Part shown: one piece after another, positions 35,329-46,514 of the stretch
Numbering within the stretch: the first letter of the stretch is position 1
How the letters are laid out: each line of letters begins with the position of its first letter
Source of the DNA: Mitragyna speciosa
Lineage: Eukaryota > Streptophyta > Magnoliopsida > Gentianales > Rubiaceae
Direction of reading: 5' to 3'
NCBI GenBank assembly: GCA_024721245.1
Contig: CM045557.1
Coordinates: forward strand, 21,785,702 to 21,849,701
Length of the DNA: 64,000 nt
Program-made: the position numbers and the translations under genes
Notes under the pieces: generated by a model
Told to the model about the DNA's origin: nothing
The model's database searches: none
The model's input: only the letters and a program-made list of their open reading frames with translations

Positions 35329-36462
35329 GGTTATACATACACACACATATATATGTACACATATAGATACATACATACATACATATATATATGTATGTAC
35401 TATGTGTATGTCTATATATATATATATGCACATACACGTATGTATGTATGTATACATATATACCTATATATATGTATATGTATATACACCTATATATACA
35501 TATACACATATATATCTATATATATAGGTATGTATGTATGTATGTATGTACACATATATACCTATATATATGTATGTATCTATATGTTTGACTTTAAAAG
35601 TTTGATTTGCAGGTTACACACACACAAACACACGTATATATGTAAAACATATAGATACATACATATATATATGTATACATATATACCTATGTGTATATAT
35701 ATATATGTATGCATGTATATATAGATGTATATGTATATGTATATACACCTATATATACATATAAATATATAGCTATATATATAGGTATATATGTATACAT
35801 ACATACATACATACATATACACACATCTATATGTGTGTGTATATATGTATATATACATATAGATATATATACATATATATACTTATTTTATTCCTAGTTC
35901 TACATTCTTCAATAGAATAAAAAGTAGCTGCCAATCGCTTAGTTCCGAGTTCAGATTTGGATTCATTCTAGCTCTAAGGGATGAAAAATAAGATAGAATA
36001 ATAAAAGGGTTTAGTACACGTTTATGCCTTTTCGGATCAATGAGACAAGGAGTTACTCAGAGCTGTAGTTAGGGCCTTTGCCTGCCAAAGGAATGAGACT
36101 CCTTCTAAGCGAGTCAATCCCAGTAGAGAGAGGAGGATCCGCACTTATATATATGTATATATATCTATATGTATATATACATATATACACACACATATAG
36201 ATGTGTGTATATGTATGTATGTATGTATGTATACATATATACCTATATATATAGCTATATATTTATATGTATATATAGGTGTATATACATATACATATAC
36301 ATCTATATATACATGCATACATATATATATACCTATACACACATCTATATGTGTGTGTGTGTATATATGTATATATACATATAGATATATACATATAGAT
36401 ATATATACATATATATACATATACACACGCATATACATACATATACATATATGAGTGTGTGT

Positions 36463-36502
<40 letters not shown>
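35329..36502. repeat. AT/ATGT microsatellite in a large inverted repeat
   Basis: The arms are made of TATA, TATG and CATA words. The segment 35697-35880 is matched base for base, in reverse complement, by 36147-36330, about 184 bp without a mismatch. The loop, about 35886-36140, is not repetitive and has ordinary composition. Partial copies extend on both sides, and an (AT)n run of about 17 units ends the array near 36500. Open frames here encode only Tyr/Ile/Thr/His repeats and should not be annotated as genes. Confidence 0.9.
35886..36140. other. Unique segment in the loop of the AT-rich inverted repeat
   Basis: About 255 bp of normal complexity lie between the two perfect arms. The text includes GCCTTTGCCTGCCAAAGG, a short palindrome, and AATGAGACTCCTTCTAAGCG. 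It resembles neither arm nor any neighbouring element. An organellar origin is possible in view of composition, but I could not identify a gene. Confidence 0.45.
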
Positions 36503-36616
36503 CGTATTTAGGATGTCATTTGGTTTGGCCCGAGTCAACTTCCAGTCGAACTCATTGATCCTTGACTTCTAAATTCAGCCAAGTCAATACTCAGTCCAAA
36601 TCTAAAAACATAATAT

Positions 36617-36949
36617 AAGTTCACAATCGACTTCCGAAAGGCAGTTGATGCTCTTTCACTTCCGAAAGGCGGTTGATGCTCTTTCACTTTAGTAAACAAC
36701 GAACTAAAGAAAGATAAAAATTTCAAAGTGACATCTGATTTCTATCCATTGTTACATAAACTTCTACTAAAAAAAAAAAGAAAAAATTTAAGAAAAATTT
36801 GACGATGCAAATTTTTTTTCTTGGTTCAAAATTTTTTTTCCCTGGTTGTGCAGGTTTTCAAGCTTTTTTAATATTGCAATTTGTACTGACCAAAGGGATC
36901 TATGCTGAGATACTTAATCAGGTTGGAATTTATGATTTACTAGCAGTTG
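36617..36949. other. Duplicated flank between the insertion and the copia LTR
   Basis: It matches 43237-43493 in the other duplicate. The phrase ACTTCCGAAAGGC-GTTGATGCTCTTTCACTT is present twice in tandem here but once there. The last five bases are AGTTG, the copia target duplication. No gene. Confidence 0.65.
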
Positions 36950-38425
36950 TATTGGGGAAAAGATAGTTGGATTGTAGAAAAACTATAACAACAAAATACA
37001 AAATGGCTTTGACGTGAGTGAATCACTTTCCTTGAGGAAATTTGTCCTCACTATGTTGTTACCAAGTTTGTGGCAATCCCTCAAAGGATAACAAGCTAAC
37101 CAGAATTCCTTATAACAACGTAAAGAAATTCTCCCAAAGAATGTTCTGAGAACATCTTGTTCTGATATATATTTAGAACAATGGAAAGACAAAATGAAGA
37201 CAATAGTATCCAACTTCAGAAAATATCAATACACAAGTCTAAACTCTTTTATTTATAATGTTGAAACATCCAAATGATTAGTCATGTCTTTTAGAAAGAC
37301 AACTTTAAATGAATAGGCAACTTAATTGATGGTCATATCTTTGAAAAAGACAATCCTTCATGAAAGATTACTCATTCAAATTCAATAGATATATCCTTTA
37401 ATGAATAGGCACTTTTTCATTCCAAATGAATATGCTCTATTGAACAGGTATCTTTTAAATTGAATGGACACATCCTTAGTATTGTTTTTTGACTACTGGG
37501 ATTAACCTTGAAGTTGTTTGAAAGTAATGTACAGAAAACAGTGAGTAGTTGCGATTTGAGCTATGGCCCTCGGCCCGCGGCATAGTTTGCTACTACTTTC
37601 TAGACTAGTTTCCAGAGAGTAGTAGCGGCCTTTACCCGGAAAAGTATACAATACACCACATGCATTGCCACGTGGTGTACTAGAACCAATAATTTATCGC
37701 CATGTGGCAATGGTGGGTCATACCTTGTATTATTTGGCGATGTGTGATTGGTTCTAGTGCACCACGTGGCACGCCACGTGGCGCGCGTGGTGCACGCAAT
37801 ACTCACTCGCCTCTACCCTGCAACTCTGCCTGCGCCTACTTGTTGGCTAGAGTTCCAAGGATTTGCTGTGGCACAAGCCATGGCCTGTGACCCGCAGCTT
37901 TGTCCGCAACTTGCCTCCATTAGCTTTGATTTTTTCTTTAAATCTTTCAATTTCACTTTATTCATCACTAACTATATCCAGGAATTCCCTACTTAATTAG
38001 AGATTTATGCATATAATAGGTGTCTTTTAAAAATTAAACATATTATCAGTACAATCATTTCAAGACCTTATTGAAATTGATGGTAAGTTTTAACTTGGAA
38101 AGAACTCTACACATAAATCTTACCTTTTCTCATAAACAATCACCGTGAACTTTAGCACCATATTACAGCCTTGTGTCACCTCTTGCTTTCATGAACACTT
38201 ATAAAAGTTTATTCTCTAACTTTTAATTAAAGTGACACCACTTTATGTGTTCACATAGATGAAGTCAACTTTTGAAATCTTATAATTAGACTTCATTGTT
38301 CTTATACCAAACATGTTTGCTTCATTAAGAATATTAAGTATTCAACCTCCTTTTCATAAGTACGTATTTAGTTACTAGTACTTTCTCACAGCTAAACAAT
38401 AACTTGTTGTTACCTATTAAATCTT
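36950..38425 (-). mobile_element. Copia 3' LTR plus internal stub, duplicate 1
   Basis: A copy of the LTR at 43494-44309 occupies 36950-37983 (longer here because of the 172-bp MITE at 37638). It is preceded by the same AGTTG target sequence (36945-36949). From 37984 to about 38425 the sequence matches the internal region of the copia at 44310-44790, including the degenerate purine tract. It then stops. The rest of the element and its 5' LTR are missing here, so this copy arose by segmental duplication and not by a new insertion. Confidence 0.78.
37638..37809. mobile_element. 172-bp foldback MITE, copy 2, inside the copia LTR
   Basis: Starts GGAAAAGTATACAATACACC and ends GCAATACTCACTCG, like copy 1 at 19956. 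The flanks are CCTTTACCC (37629-37637) and CCTCTACCC (37810-37818), 8 of 9 identical. The matching LTR in the other duplicate has an empty site (CCTCTAGCCC at 44136-44145). Internal arms (CTAGAACCAAT with ATTGGTTCTAG) form a hairpin. A 9-bp duplication would fit Mutator-like origin, though copy 1 supports only seven bases. Confidence 0.82.
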
Positions 38426-38721
38426 TAAGATTGCTGAGCAACATATCCTTTACAATTTCAGTGGAGGGTAATAATAAGATAAGATTTTTTTTTCCTTTTA
38501 AAATAGTCTATCAATTAAGTATTCAAATTCATTTTAATCATTTCCTAACATTAACTGATAGTTAAATTAACAATTCCTTTTGACCATTAGACGAAAGGGG
38601 CAAAGTGACACATAAGATCCTCTGCGCCACTTTTTTTAATGCCATTTGAGTACCAATCACGAATAACTATTAACTTAGGTTCACACTTTAAGATTTATTC
38701 TAAAAGTTAGGATATGTTTGA

Positions 38722-39325
38722 GGGATAATTTCACATATCTCCCGTTTGTTATAGTTGCACTTACCTCCCTTCAGGCTTTGAAAATTATACCTGTACCTCC
38801 TTTGTTTGTACTTTTGATAACAAAATAAATCTATTTTGATAATATATTCCAAAAACACCAACCAAAAACCCAAAGTATCTTTAATTGCTTTTAAAATAAA
38901 AATAAACCTTAAAAATTAATTAGTAAAAAAAAGTCAAAAAGACTTGTACTCTTACACCAAATTTTCAATCTCCACTAAATTCTATTATATAAAACTCAGT
39001 TATCCGACTAATATAAATAAATCTACTTTATTAATCAAAATTTCACAAGCAAATCCAATCATAAAAAAAATGACCAATTTTGGAGGCCCAATTTGAGAGG
39101 TAGTGATTTTGAGGGTCTTTTTAATTTTTTTACCATATTGCTTGTTTTTAAAAGTAATTAAGGATATTTTAGGTTATATGGTTAGTGTTTTTGGGATACA
39201 TTATCAAAAAGGATTTGTTTTGTTATAAAAATATAAACACTAGGTGGTGTAAGTGTAATTTTCAAAACCTAAGGGAGGTTCTTGTAATTATGATAAACTT
39301 TAGGGGAAGTATGTGAAATTATCCC
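38722..39325. mobile_element. Mutator-like TIR element (GGGATAATTTCACATA family), copy 1
   Basis: Ends GGGATAATTTCACATATC and the complement GGGATAATTTCACATAC. The inverted homology extends about 150 bp per side. Flanks TATGTTTGA (38713-38721) and TAAGTTTGA (39326-39334) are 8 of 9 identical. Non-coding, 604 bp. Sister copies at 42251-42803 and 48550-49102. Confidence 0.87.
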
Positions 39326-39334
39326 TAAGTTTGA

Positions 39335-40854
39335 CGTGTGAAAGCAACTTGACAGTTTTTTATGAATGGCACTCAACTAGCACTGAAAAAAGTGGCATCA
39401 AGAATCCCAATTGGCAAAGTGATAATAAAATTTTTCCAGAGTCAAATTGAGACAGAATCTACATTTCAGGGAGACAAAGTATAACCAACCTTAATCCAAA
39501 ATCAAAATTTCCTGTTACTAAGTCTTAATAATCTAATATTGACAATTAAGCAACCTTAACAAATATTTCAAATATTCTACCACCTTAAAAAAATTACCCT
39601 AGATGGGATACAACAAAACCAATTCCCTAAAGCCCACAAAAGCATGAAAGGTTGGGATCTTCATTTTGAAAATATATAAAAATATCATTTACTTCCATCT
39701 AGACTGTAGGAAAGTTCCAAATTATCAGTAACCTTTACCTTTCTCTTTGCCTAAAATATTGATCTGTTAATTAATGCTTTACATAATTGAACTAAACATT
39801 CTAGTGCATATTTGTTTATTTTAACGAGTCTGAAATTGCATTTATATTTGAGTTGATTACTTTTCGAGTCAAATTAGAAGGATTCCCCTTCCCACCTATG
39901 CGCCTTTATTTCGATACTTTCTATTTTCTCCTATCGATATGAATGGATTTTGCGACTAAATCCAAATGCACTCAAGAATAAATTGATTGCCCCCACTCAA
40001 GGCAGGCATGGGACACAGCTAGAACTCATCCCCTTTTTTTTTATTTTTTTTTATTTTTTTATTTTTATTTTTTTTATTTTTTTTATTTTTAGAACTCATC
40101 CCCTTTGTGCTTTCAACTCTTTCATACAATTCCTCTTTTGTTTTCTGCTTCAATACCGTCAGCAGGTACCAAGCTCCAGCTATATGTTGTGCGGCTTCGG
40201 CAAAGCAAATCACCAAGCTTAAGAAATGCAGTACAGATTGTACAAGTCAATAATTTGCTAGAGATTCAGAATGGCTGCTGCTTTTGTCCTCCACCTGGGT
40301 TTGCCATTCTTCATTCACACGGTATTGCTGGCGATCAAAGAGCTATGACTCAGGTGCTTTGAGTCTTGAAAATTAATAATAATGATAAAAAAAAAAAAAA
40401 GTTAAAGTGCAACTTTCGTTCGGGAAGCCGACCATGTCAAGGAAATGCATTCCTTAACAGTATGTTTTGTCATTTAGCCCAAATCACATACCACGTTCAT
40501 TAAGGAAAACACAAAGAGAGAGAGAGAGAGGGAGGGGGAGAGAGAGAGATTGAAGCAACAAATAAACCCTCTAGAATTTTCTCTTTATTATCATTTTCTT
40601 TGTTGTCAACAGCTGTAAAAAAATCTCTCCAATTGAAGTAAAAATCCCTATCAGGCCTACATAAAATTGTGCTTAAGCAAGAAACCATAAAGCAAGACTT
40701 CTACCCCACACAATCATGAGACACAACATAATTAGCTAGCTAAAGAATGGATACTCTATATCGAACATATCATATAGTACCGTACCAAATATTGAATTCT
40801 ACTTCTCGTAACCTTTTATTATGATCTGTACCCTTGGTATTTCGGTGACAATAT
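39335..40854. other. 3' flank of the second F-box gene
   Basis: 39520-40850 corresponds in part to the flank of copy 1. A T-rich ATTTTT run occupies about 40032-40090. A stretch at 40094-40362 has codon-like composition on the minus strand (AGAWYLLTVLKQKTKEELYE in one frame) but no start, no splice context and no family that I recognise. It could be an exon relic. An AG repeat lies at 40513-40549. Confidence 0.45.
40513..40549 (+). repeat. AG dinucleotide repeat
   Basis: AGAGAG runs with GGAGGGGG interruptions, downstream of the second F-box gene. Confidence 0.85.
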
Positions 40855-42000
40855 TTAATTATTTGGTGCAACCAAGGAATCCATAAATGAAACAGCAGAA
40901 CATTTATTACCACCATGAAGCTTCAGAATTTGAACAGTTTTATCTCTAAAACTGTACCTTGCTATAAAATACCGATCTCCCTGCAGAATGATATCATAAT
41001 TCCATAAGAAACCTAATGGCACCAAAACGTCATGAAGTCCAAATCCTTCGATATTGACCAGCCACGTCCAAGATTCCTTTACACCATATTTCTTCATGAT
41101 CCAAATCTCAAATATTCCTCCAACCTTAAAAATTGTAGAAAGGTACCCCCTAAAATTTCCAACTGTAAAGGGTGATTTTCGCTGCCAGTTAATTTTAGCC
41201 GGTACCTCGAACTCTTGGAACTTCTCCTCATTCAAATTGTATGAAATCACCTTACCTCTGGAGTCAAAAGATGCTGGCCAATGAAGATATTCATTCACGC
41301 GGACGCCAATTTTTTCAAAAACATGGTAAGGTCTGATATACTGAATAAATTTCCATACGTATCGCCCAAGTTCATTATTCATAACACAGATTCCAATAGC
41401 TTTATCTCCTGATTTGATATTCTGATCACAATCTAAAAAAAGACCGCCTAATACAACTACGTAACCACCTGCAGATAAGTTAGCGCCAAAACCGTAAAAC
41501 AAGTAAGGATTCCGTTCTTTATTACGGTAATTTTTCTTTACTGTTGCGAACGATCCGGTGCAAGGATTCCACAAGAACACGTTGAAAAGTTTATCATGAA
41601 GACATATTAGGCCATTATACGAACCCATCAGCGTAAAATCTTTACCAAAAATTTCGGGACTATGACGGTTCTTCCATGCCTTTTTGATGTCATCTTTGTT
41701 GCCCAAACATGCCCTGTAGTCTATAGCTGCAGCTGGTGAGGTTATGAGGATTGATAGCGACCAGAGTTTAGGGTTTTTCAAGGTTTGATGAGCTTGCAGG
41801 TAGAGGAAATTCGAACTTGAGATTAAATTCGAAATCGTCGAATACCAATATCTGCAGACGGACTTGCATGCGAGGATGGATTTGATTGGAAGCCTGGAAA
41901 ATATGTTCTCCATTATATCAAAAGACTGGTCCATTGTTGATGATCTGTAAATCTGAGAATATTGAACAGCGGGAGATATATTGGAAGACAACGAGACCAA
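40855..42000 (-). CDS. F-box protein, FBA-type, copy 2
   Basis: A single-exon 381-residue paralog of the gene at 31151-32317. The F-box (MDQSFDIMENIFSRLPIKSI, then CRYWYSTISN) and the same interaction-domain landmarks (GSYNGLICLHD, LWNPCTGSF, SRGKVISYNLNEEKFQEFEV, WTWLVNIEGFGLHDVLVPLG) are intact. It differs by scattered substitutions, an in-frame loss of two residues near AKINWQ, and a shorter C-terminus ending VAPNN. The TATATATAA box of copy 1 has decayed to TTATATGA about 75 bp upstream here, so expression may differ. The upstream region carries a Mutator-like element at 42251-42803. The expected role is an SCF substrate receptor. The target is unknown. Confidence 0.9.
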   Translation of the reverse strand: MVSLSSNISPAVQYSQIYRSSTMDQSFDIMENIFSRLPIKSILACKSVCRYWYSTISNLISSSNFLYLQAHQTLKNPKLWSLSILITSPAAAIDYRACLGNKDDIKKAWKNRHSPEIFGKDFTLMGSYNGLICLHDKLFNVFLWNPCTGSFATVKKNYRNKERNPYLFYGFGANLSAGGYVVVLGGLFLDCDQNIKSGDKAIGICVMNNELGRYVWKFIQYIRPYHVFEKIGVRVNEYLHWPASFDSRGKVISYNLNEEKFQEFEVPAKINWQRKSPFTVGNFRGYLSTIFKVGGIFEIWIMKKYGVKESWTWLVNIEGFGLHDVLVPLGFLWNYDIILQGDRYFIARYSFRDKTVQILKLHGGNKCSAVSFMDSLVAPNN

Positions 42001-42250
42001 ATTCGTTCCAATTATGTGGAGCTCTCAAAGAAATTAAATTGTTGCCGCAAGATTGAACAGAATAATAAGTGTCATATAAAAGCAAGCAGTCGAAACCCTA
42101 ATGCTGATTTTTTTTTTTTTTTCAAATTAAGCCCAATTTTTTAGATGAGCCCTTAACGCCGACCGCATTACTTTTACTCTCTAAAGCCTTTTCTTTTTTT
42201 TTTTTTTCCTTTCCCTTGGGATTAATCTTTAAGGCTTCTACATATTTTTA

Positions 42251-42803
42251 GGGATAATTTCACATACCTCCCCTGAAGTTTGCTATAATTGCACTCATCT
42301 CCCCTAAGGTTTTAAAAAATTACACTTACACCCCTTGTGTTTATATTTTTTATAACAAACAAGTTCATTTTGATAATATAACCAAAAAATACTAACCAAA
42401 CACCTTAACATATCCTCAATTGCTTTTCAAAAAAGATAAATAAATATTAAAAAATTAATTAATTAGTCATAAAAATGTCAAAAGAACTTATATTTTTACG
42501 TCAAATTTTCAATCTCCTCCAAATCTACTTCTCTAAAGCTCAATTATCTGACTGATCTAAATGGATTTATTTTATCTATCAAAATTTTACAAATAAATAT
42601 ATTAATAAGAAAGAGATGACCAATTTAAAAGCAATTGAGAGTTTTTTAAAGGTGTTTAGTTTGTGCTTTTGGGTTACATTATCAAAATGCACTTGTTTTG
42701 TTATCAAAAAATATAAACATAAGGGGATTAGTGTAATTTTAAAACCTGAGGGTAGGTAAAAGTAATTATGACAAACTTTAGGAGAAGTATGTGAAATTAT
42801 CTC
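42251..42803. mobile_element. Mutator-like TIR element (GGGATAATTTCACATA family), copy 2
   Basis: Left end GGGATAATTTCACATACC, right end complement GAGATAATTTCACATAC. It lies about 250 bp upstream of the second F-box gene. The paralogous position near 32515-32535 (TATATATTCTTTAATA) has no insertion, so it came after the duplication. The flanking A/T-rich 9-mers (ATATTTTTA and TATTTTTTA) match only loosely. Confidence 0.8.
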
Positions 42804-43493
42804 TATTTTTTAATAGTGGGGTTTTAAGGCCCATATTTGTCTTTAGGCTGTAAGACCTGTGTTGGATTCCAAAACCCGTTAATGTTTTGACTATTTCTAT
42901 GACGTCCAAAATTAGGTTCTTTAGATTTAGGGGCTATTTTGATTGGACCTTCATGCCTACACTTTGTTTTTAAAACTTTCGTTATCAACATTTGTTGATG
43001 AACATTTTGAAGTTTCCAATCTTGTAGAGAATGTAAAGTGTGGTTGTTTTGACTTTGCGAAAGCAATAAATACAGAAGGACAAAAATGTTGCTTGGCTAT
43101 GAATATAGCTAATTCGAATTTCTTGGTCAAATTACTATTAAGATATCCTCTGATCAAATCACTTGAGTTTATTCAGAAAGCATGCGGTCATGAAATCATT
43201 TATTTGATCCTAAGGATAACAATGAGGTGATCAAAGTTCACCATCAACTTCCGAAAGACGGTTGATGCTCTTTCACTTTGGTAAACAATGAACCAGAAAA
43301 AGATCAAAATTTCAAAGTGACATCTGATTTCTATCCATTGTTACATAAACTTCTACTAAAGAAAAGAAAAAATTTAAGAAAAATTTGATGATGCAATATT
43401 TTTTTTGGTTCACAAAATTTTTTTTTGTACTGACCATAGGGATCTATGCTAAGACACTTACTCAAGCTGGAATTTATGATTTAATATCAGTTG
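42804..43493. other. Duplicated flank between F-box copy 2 and the copia
   Basis: It matches 32540-32965 followed by 36617-36949 in the first duplicate, without the 3.65-kb insertion. A 95-codon open frame at 42943-43230 (FVDEHFEVSNLVENVKCG in part) has no recognised domain and is not conserved as a frame in the other duplicate. The final AGTTG (43489-43493) is the copia target duplication. Confidence 0.6.
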
Positions 43494-44309
43494 TGTTGGG
43501 GAAGAGATAGATGGATTGTAGAAAAACCATAACAACAAAATACAAAATGGTTTTGACGTGAATGAATCACTTTCTTTGAGGAAATTTGTCCTCACTATGT
43601 TGTTACCAAGTTTGTGGCAATTCCCTCCAGGGATAACAAGCTGACCGTCTTGTTTTAATATACATAGAACAATGAAAAGACAAAATGAAGACAATAGTAT
43701 CTAACTTTAGAAAATATCAAATCTAAACTCTCTTATTTATGATGTTCAGACATCCAAATGATTAGTCATGTCTTTTATAAAGACAACTTTAAATGAATAG
43801 ACATCTAAATTGTATAGTCATATATTTGAAAAAGACAATCCTTCGATACCCATTCAAATTCAGTAGATATATCCTTCATGAATAGGCACCTTTTCATTTC
43901 AAATAAACATTTTCAATTGAATAGGTATTTTTTAAACTGAATGGACACATACTTAGTAAACTGAATGGACACATCCTTAGTATTGCTTTGTGACTGTTGG
44001 GATTAACTTAAAGATGTTCGAAATTAACGTACAAAAAACAAGAAGGAGCTGCGACTGGAGCTATGGCCCTCCATCTGCGGCTCAATCTGCAGCTACGTTT
44101 TGGACTAGTTTCCAGTTTCCAGAGAGTAGCCGCCACCTCTAGCCCACAACTCTGCTCATCGTTGCTTGCTAGTTGGATTTCCAAAGATTTGCTATGGCAC
44201 AAGCAGTGGCCTGTGGTTCGCAGCTTTGCCCACAGCTTGCCTCCAATAGCTTTGATTTTTTTCTTTAAATCTTTCAATTTCAATTTATTCCTCGCTAACT
44301 ATATCAGCA
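43494..44309 (-). repeat. Copia 3' LTR
   Basis: 816 bp. Matches the 5' LTR at 46515-47315 and the LTR at 36950-37983. The minus strand begins TGCTGATATAGTTAGCG and ends TTCCCCAACA. Confidence 0.88.
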
Positions 44310-44829
44310 ATCCCCCACTTAATTAGTGATGAATCAATCTAAAGCATAATTAAGATTTATGCATATAATAGCTATTTTTTGAATTAAACATACTATTATT
44401 ATAATCATTTCAAGACCTTAATGAAATTAATGGTAAGTTTAAACTTGGAAAGAACTATACATAAATCTTACCTTTTTCTCATAAACAATCACCGTGAACT
44501 TTAGCACCGTATTACAGCCTTGTGCTACCTCATGCTTTCATGAACACCTACAAAAGTTTATTCTCTAACTTTTGATTGAAGCGGCACCACTTCATGTGTT
44601 CTCATAGGTGAAGTCAACTTTTGAAATCTTATAATTAGATCTCCTTGTTCTTATACCAAGCATGTTTGCTTCATTAAGAATGTGAACTATTCAACCTCAT
44701 TTTCATAAGTAGTTATTTAGTTTCTAGTACTTGCTCACAACCAGATGATAACTTGTTGTTACCTATTAAACCTTTAAGATTGCTACACAATAAGAAAGGA
44801 TAGATTCTCATACCGTTGACAATTTAGAC

Positions 44830-45720
44830 AAGATTTAGACATATAGCACTTGCAGCGCACTTGTAGCGCTTTTCATCATATCTCCTAAGAGTCCTTTCAA
44901 CTAAAGGATCAACAAGATTGTTATCGAATTTTTCCTTGACAATAGTTAGAATTTCATCAATTGTCTTAGGTTCTCATGTTTCAAAGCAATATGTCTAGAT
45001 TTACTTTTATGAAAGTTGCTAAATGCTTTAGACAAATTGCTTCACTTATTGCACTGTAAAGATATGGCTTTTGCACTGGTTGTGGCGACAACTTTTTATC
45101 TAGGAATAAATTTCATAGCCATTCTTGCTTTTTACTTGCTGCTGCTAATGCAACAAATTCAACTCCAAAGTCAAATGACTAATGTATGTCTGTTTCTTTG
45201 AAACCCAGGTGATTGTTCCACCACTTATTTTTAAAATCCAAACAGATGTTGATTTATTATCGTTTATAGTAGTTATTTGAGTATCAGTACTAAATCCTTC
45301 AAGTACTGAAAGAAACTTGTTATAAAAAAAAAATCAAAGGAATTTGTTCTTTTAAGATAACCTAGTACTTGACTAATATCTTCTCAACTATCATTACTAG
45401 GACTATGAGTATATATTGAAAGGTAGCAAATAACAAATGCAATATTAGGTCTAGTACAATGCATGACCTTCATTAAACCACCAACAGTACTTGCTTAGTC
45501 TAACTAACTAAAAAACCTTTTTGAATTTTTACAAGTTCATTGAAAACATCATATGGGGTATTGACTCCCTTTATTTTCAAATAATTGAATTTGGACAAAA
45601 TTTTATCAATGTAATATAATCAACACAAAACATAACCCCCACTATTCGGAACTTACTTTAACCCATACAAGGATATAATCAGCAAACATTTTTTTTAAAT
45701 TTTCGAGAAGTACAAACCCT
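44830..45720 (-). pseudogene. Copia reverse transcriptase end and RNase H remnant
   Basis: Minus-strand translation, with many stops and frame changes, gives VGGLMKVMHCTRPNIAFVIC, VLGYLKRTNS, TITWVSKKQTYISH, a degraded form of the AEAEYVA-like block, KAFSNFHKSKSRHIALKHE, and IDEILTIVKEKFDNNLVDPL. These follow the order of copia RT tail and RNase H up to the ADPLTKG-like end. No intact reading remains. Confidence 0.8.
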
Positions 45721-46514
45721 TAAAGTTGCTTCATACACACTTTCTCGTCTAGATCCGTTGTTTGAGAATATTCTTCAAGTGTCAGTTCGTTAAAAAAACA
45801 CAACCCTTCCAAACAAAAAAGACACTACTCTTGTGAAAGTTTACCACATTTTAATGTAATACATGACTATGCAAATAGCCCATCTTTGCATACATGTATA
45901 ATGTACAAGTCTTCTATTTAAAGGCTTTATAAATTTAAACTTAGACCATATTTTCCCATTTTTTTTTAGATATGATTTTCATGCCGCTTAATTCAATAAA
46001 GAAGTATTTTCCTACTTCTTTTAACACAAGCTGGCTTTTATTCAAGTCATTTTATACTATTTAACTTTTAAATTAAGACCAAAAAGAAAGTCAATTTCAA
46101 GAATTCCACATGAATTCTTTACTTACTAGATCTACCATATCATTATGAATGCACCCCACCCTCCTCCCCCAATTCAATGTGACATAAGATAAATAAAATT
46201 TATCTGATTTTATTATCTCACACAAAAATTTACTATTATAGAACTTGATCAATCATGTTCTTATGATGATAAAAATAAACATAGTGGTTACTTACTATCA
46301 CTTTGCCTTGAATTCTTTAGAATCATTATCGAATGGTTTGAATCTTTTGCTAATCATCTGCCAAACTCCATATGTGGAAACAACAACTTGTCTTTCCATC
46401 GAGTAGAACTTGCGCTATTAAAGCAGTCCTACTTGATCATATCAGACTTGAAAAAAAACTTGTCCAGAACATTATCTGACCTAGTGGCCTTCATAGTGTA
46501 TCTAAATTTCCTCA

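Larger units (their letters stand above)
32966..36616. mobile_element. 3.65-kb insertion in duplicate 1, apparently two nested TIR elements
   Basis: The paralogous segment lacks this block. GATCAAAG-TTCAC is continuous at 43230-43241, but split here, with AAG present at both borders. Similar ends occur four times in a nested order: CTGTGTTCTCAAATTTGGAC at 32966 and TATGTTCTCAGATTTAGATC near 33772 in direct orientation, then their complements ending near 34583 and near 36614. This fits an outer element with an inner relative inside it. The interior includes a 103-codon open frame without known motifs (minus strand, 33293-33604), a CT repeat, and the AT-rich inverted repeat. Superfamily not assigned. 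Confidence 0.55.

Noticed and set aside
35886..36140. tRNA or organellar gene in the loop segment
   Set aside because: No cloverleaf could be folded by eye and no gene text was recognised. Left as unassigned.
35279..36538. Many Tyr/Ile/Thr/His open frames on both strands
   Set aside because: They are translations of the AT/ATGT repeat. The same peptides appear on both strands because of the inverted repeat.
42943..43230. 95-codon open frame upstream of F-box copy 2
   Set aside because: The paralogous sequence at 32690-32965 has frame breaks, so conservation as a protein is not supported.
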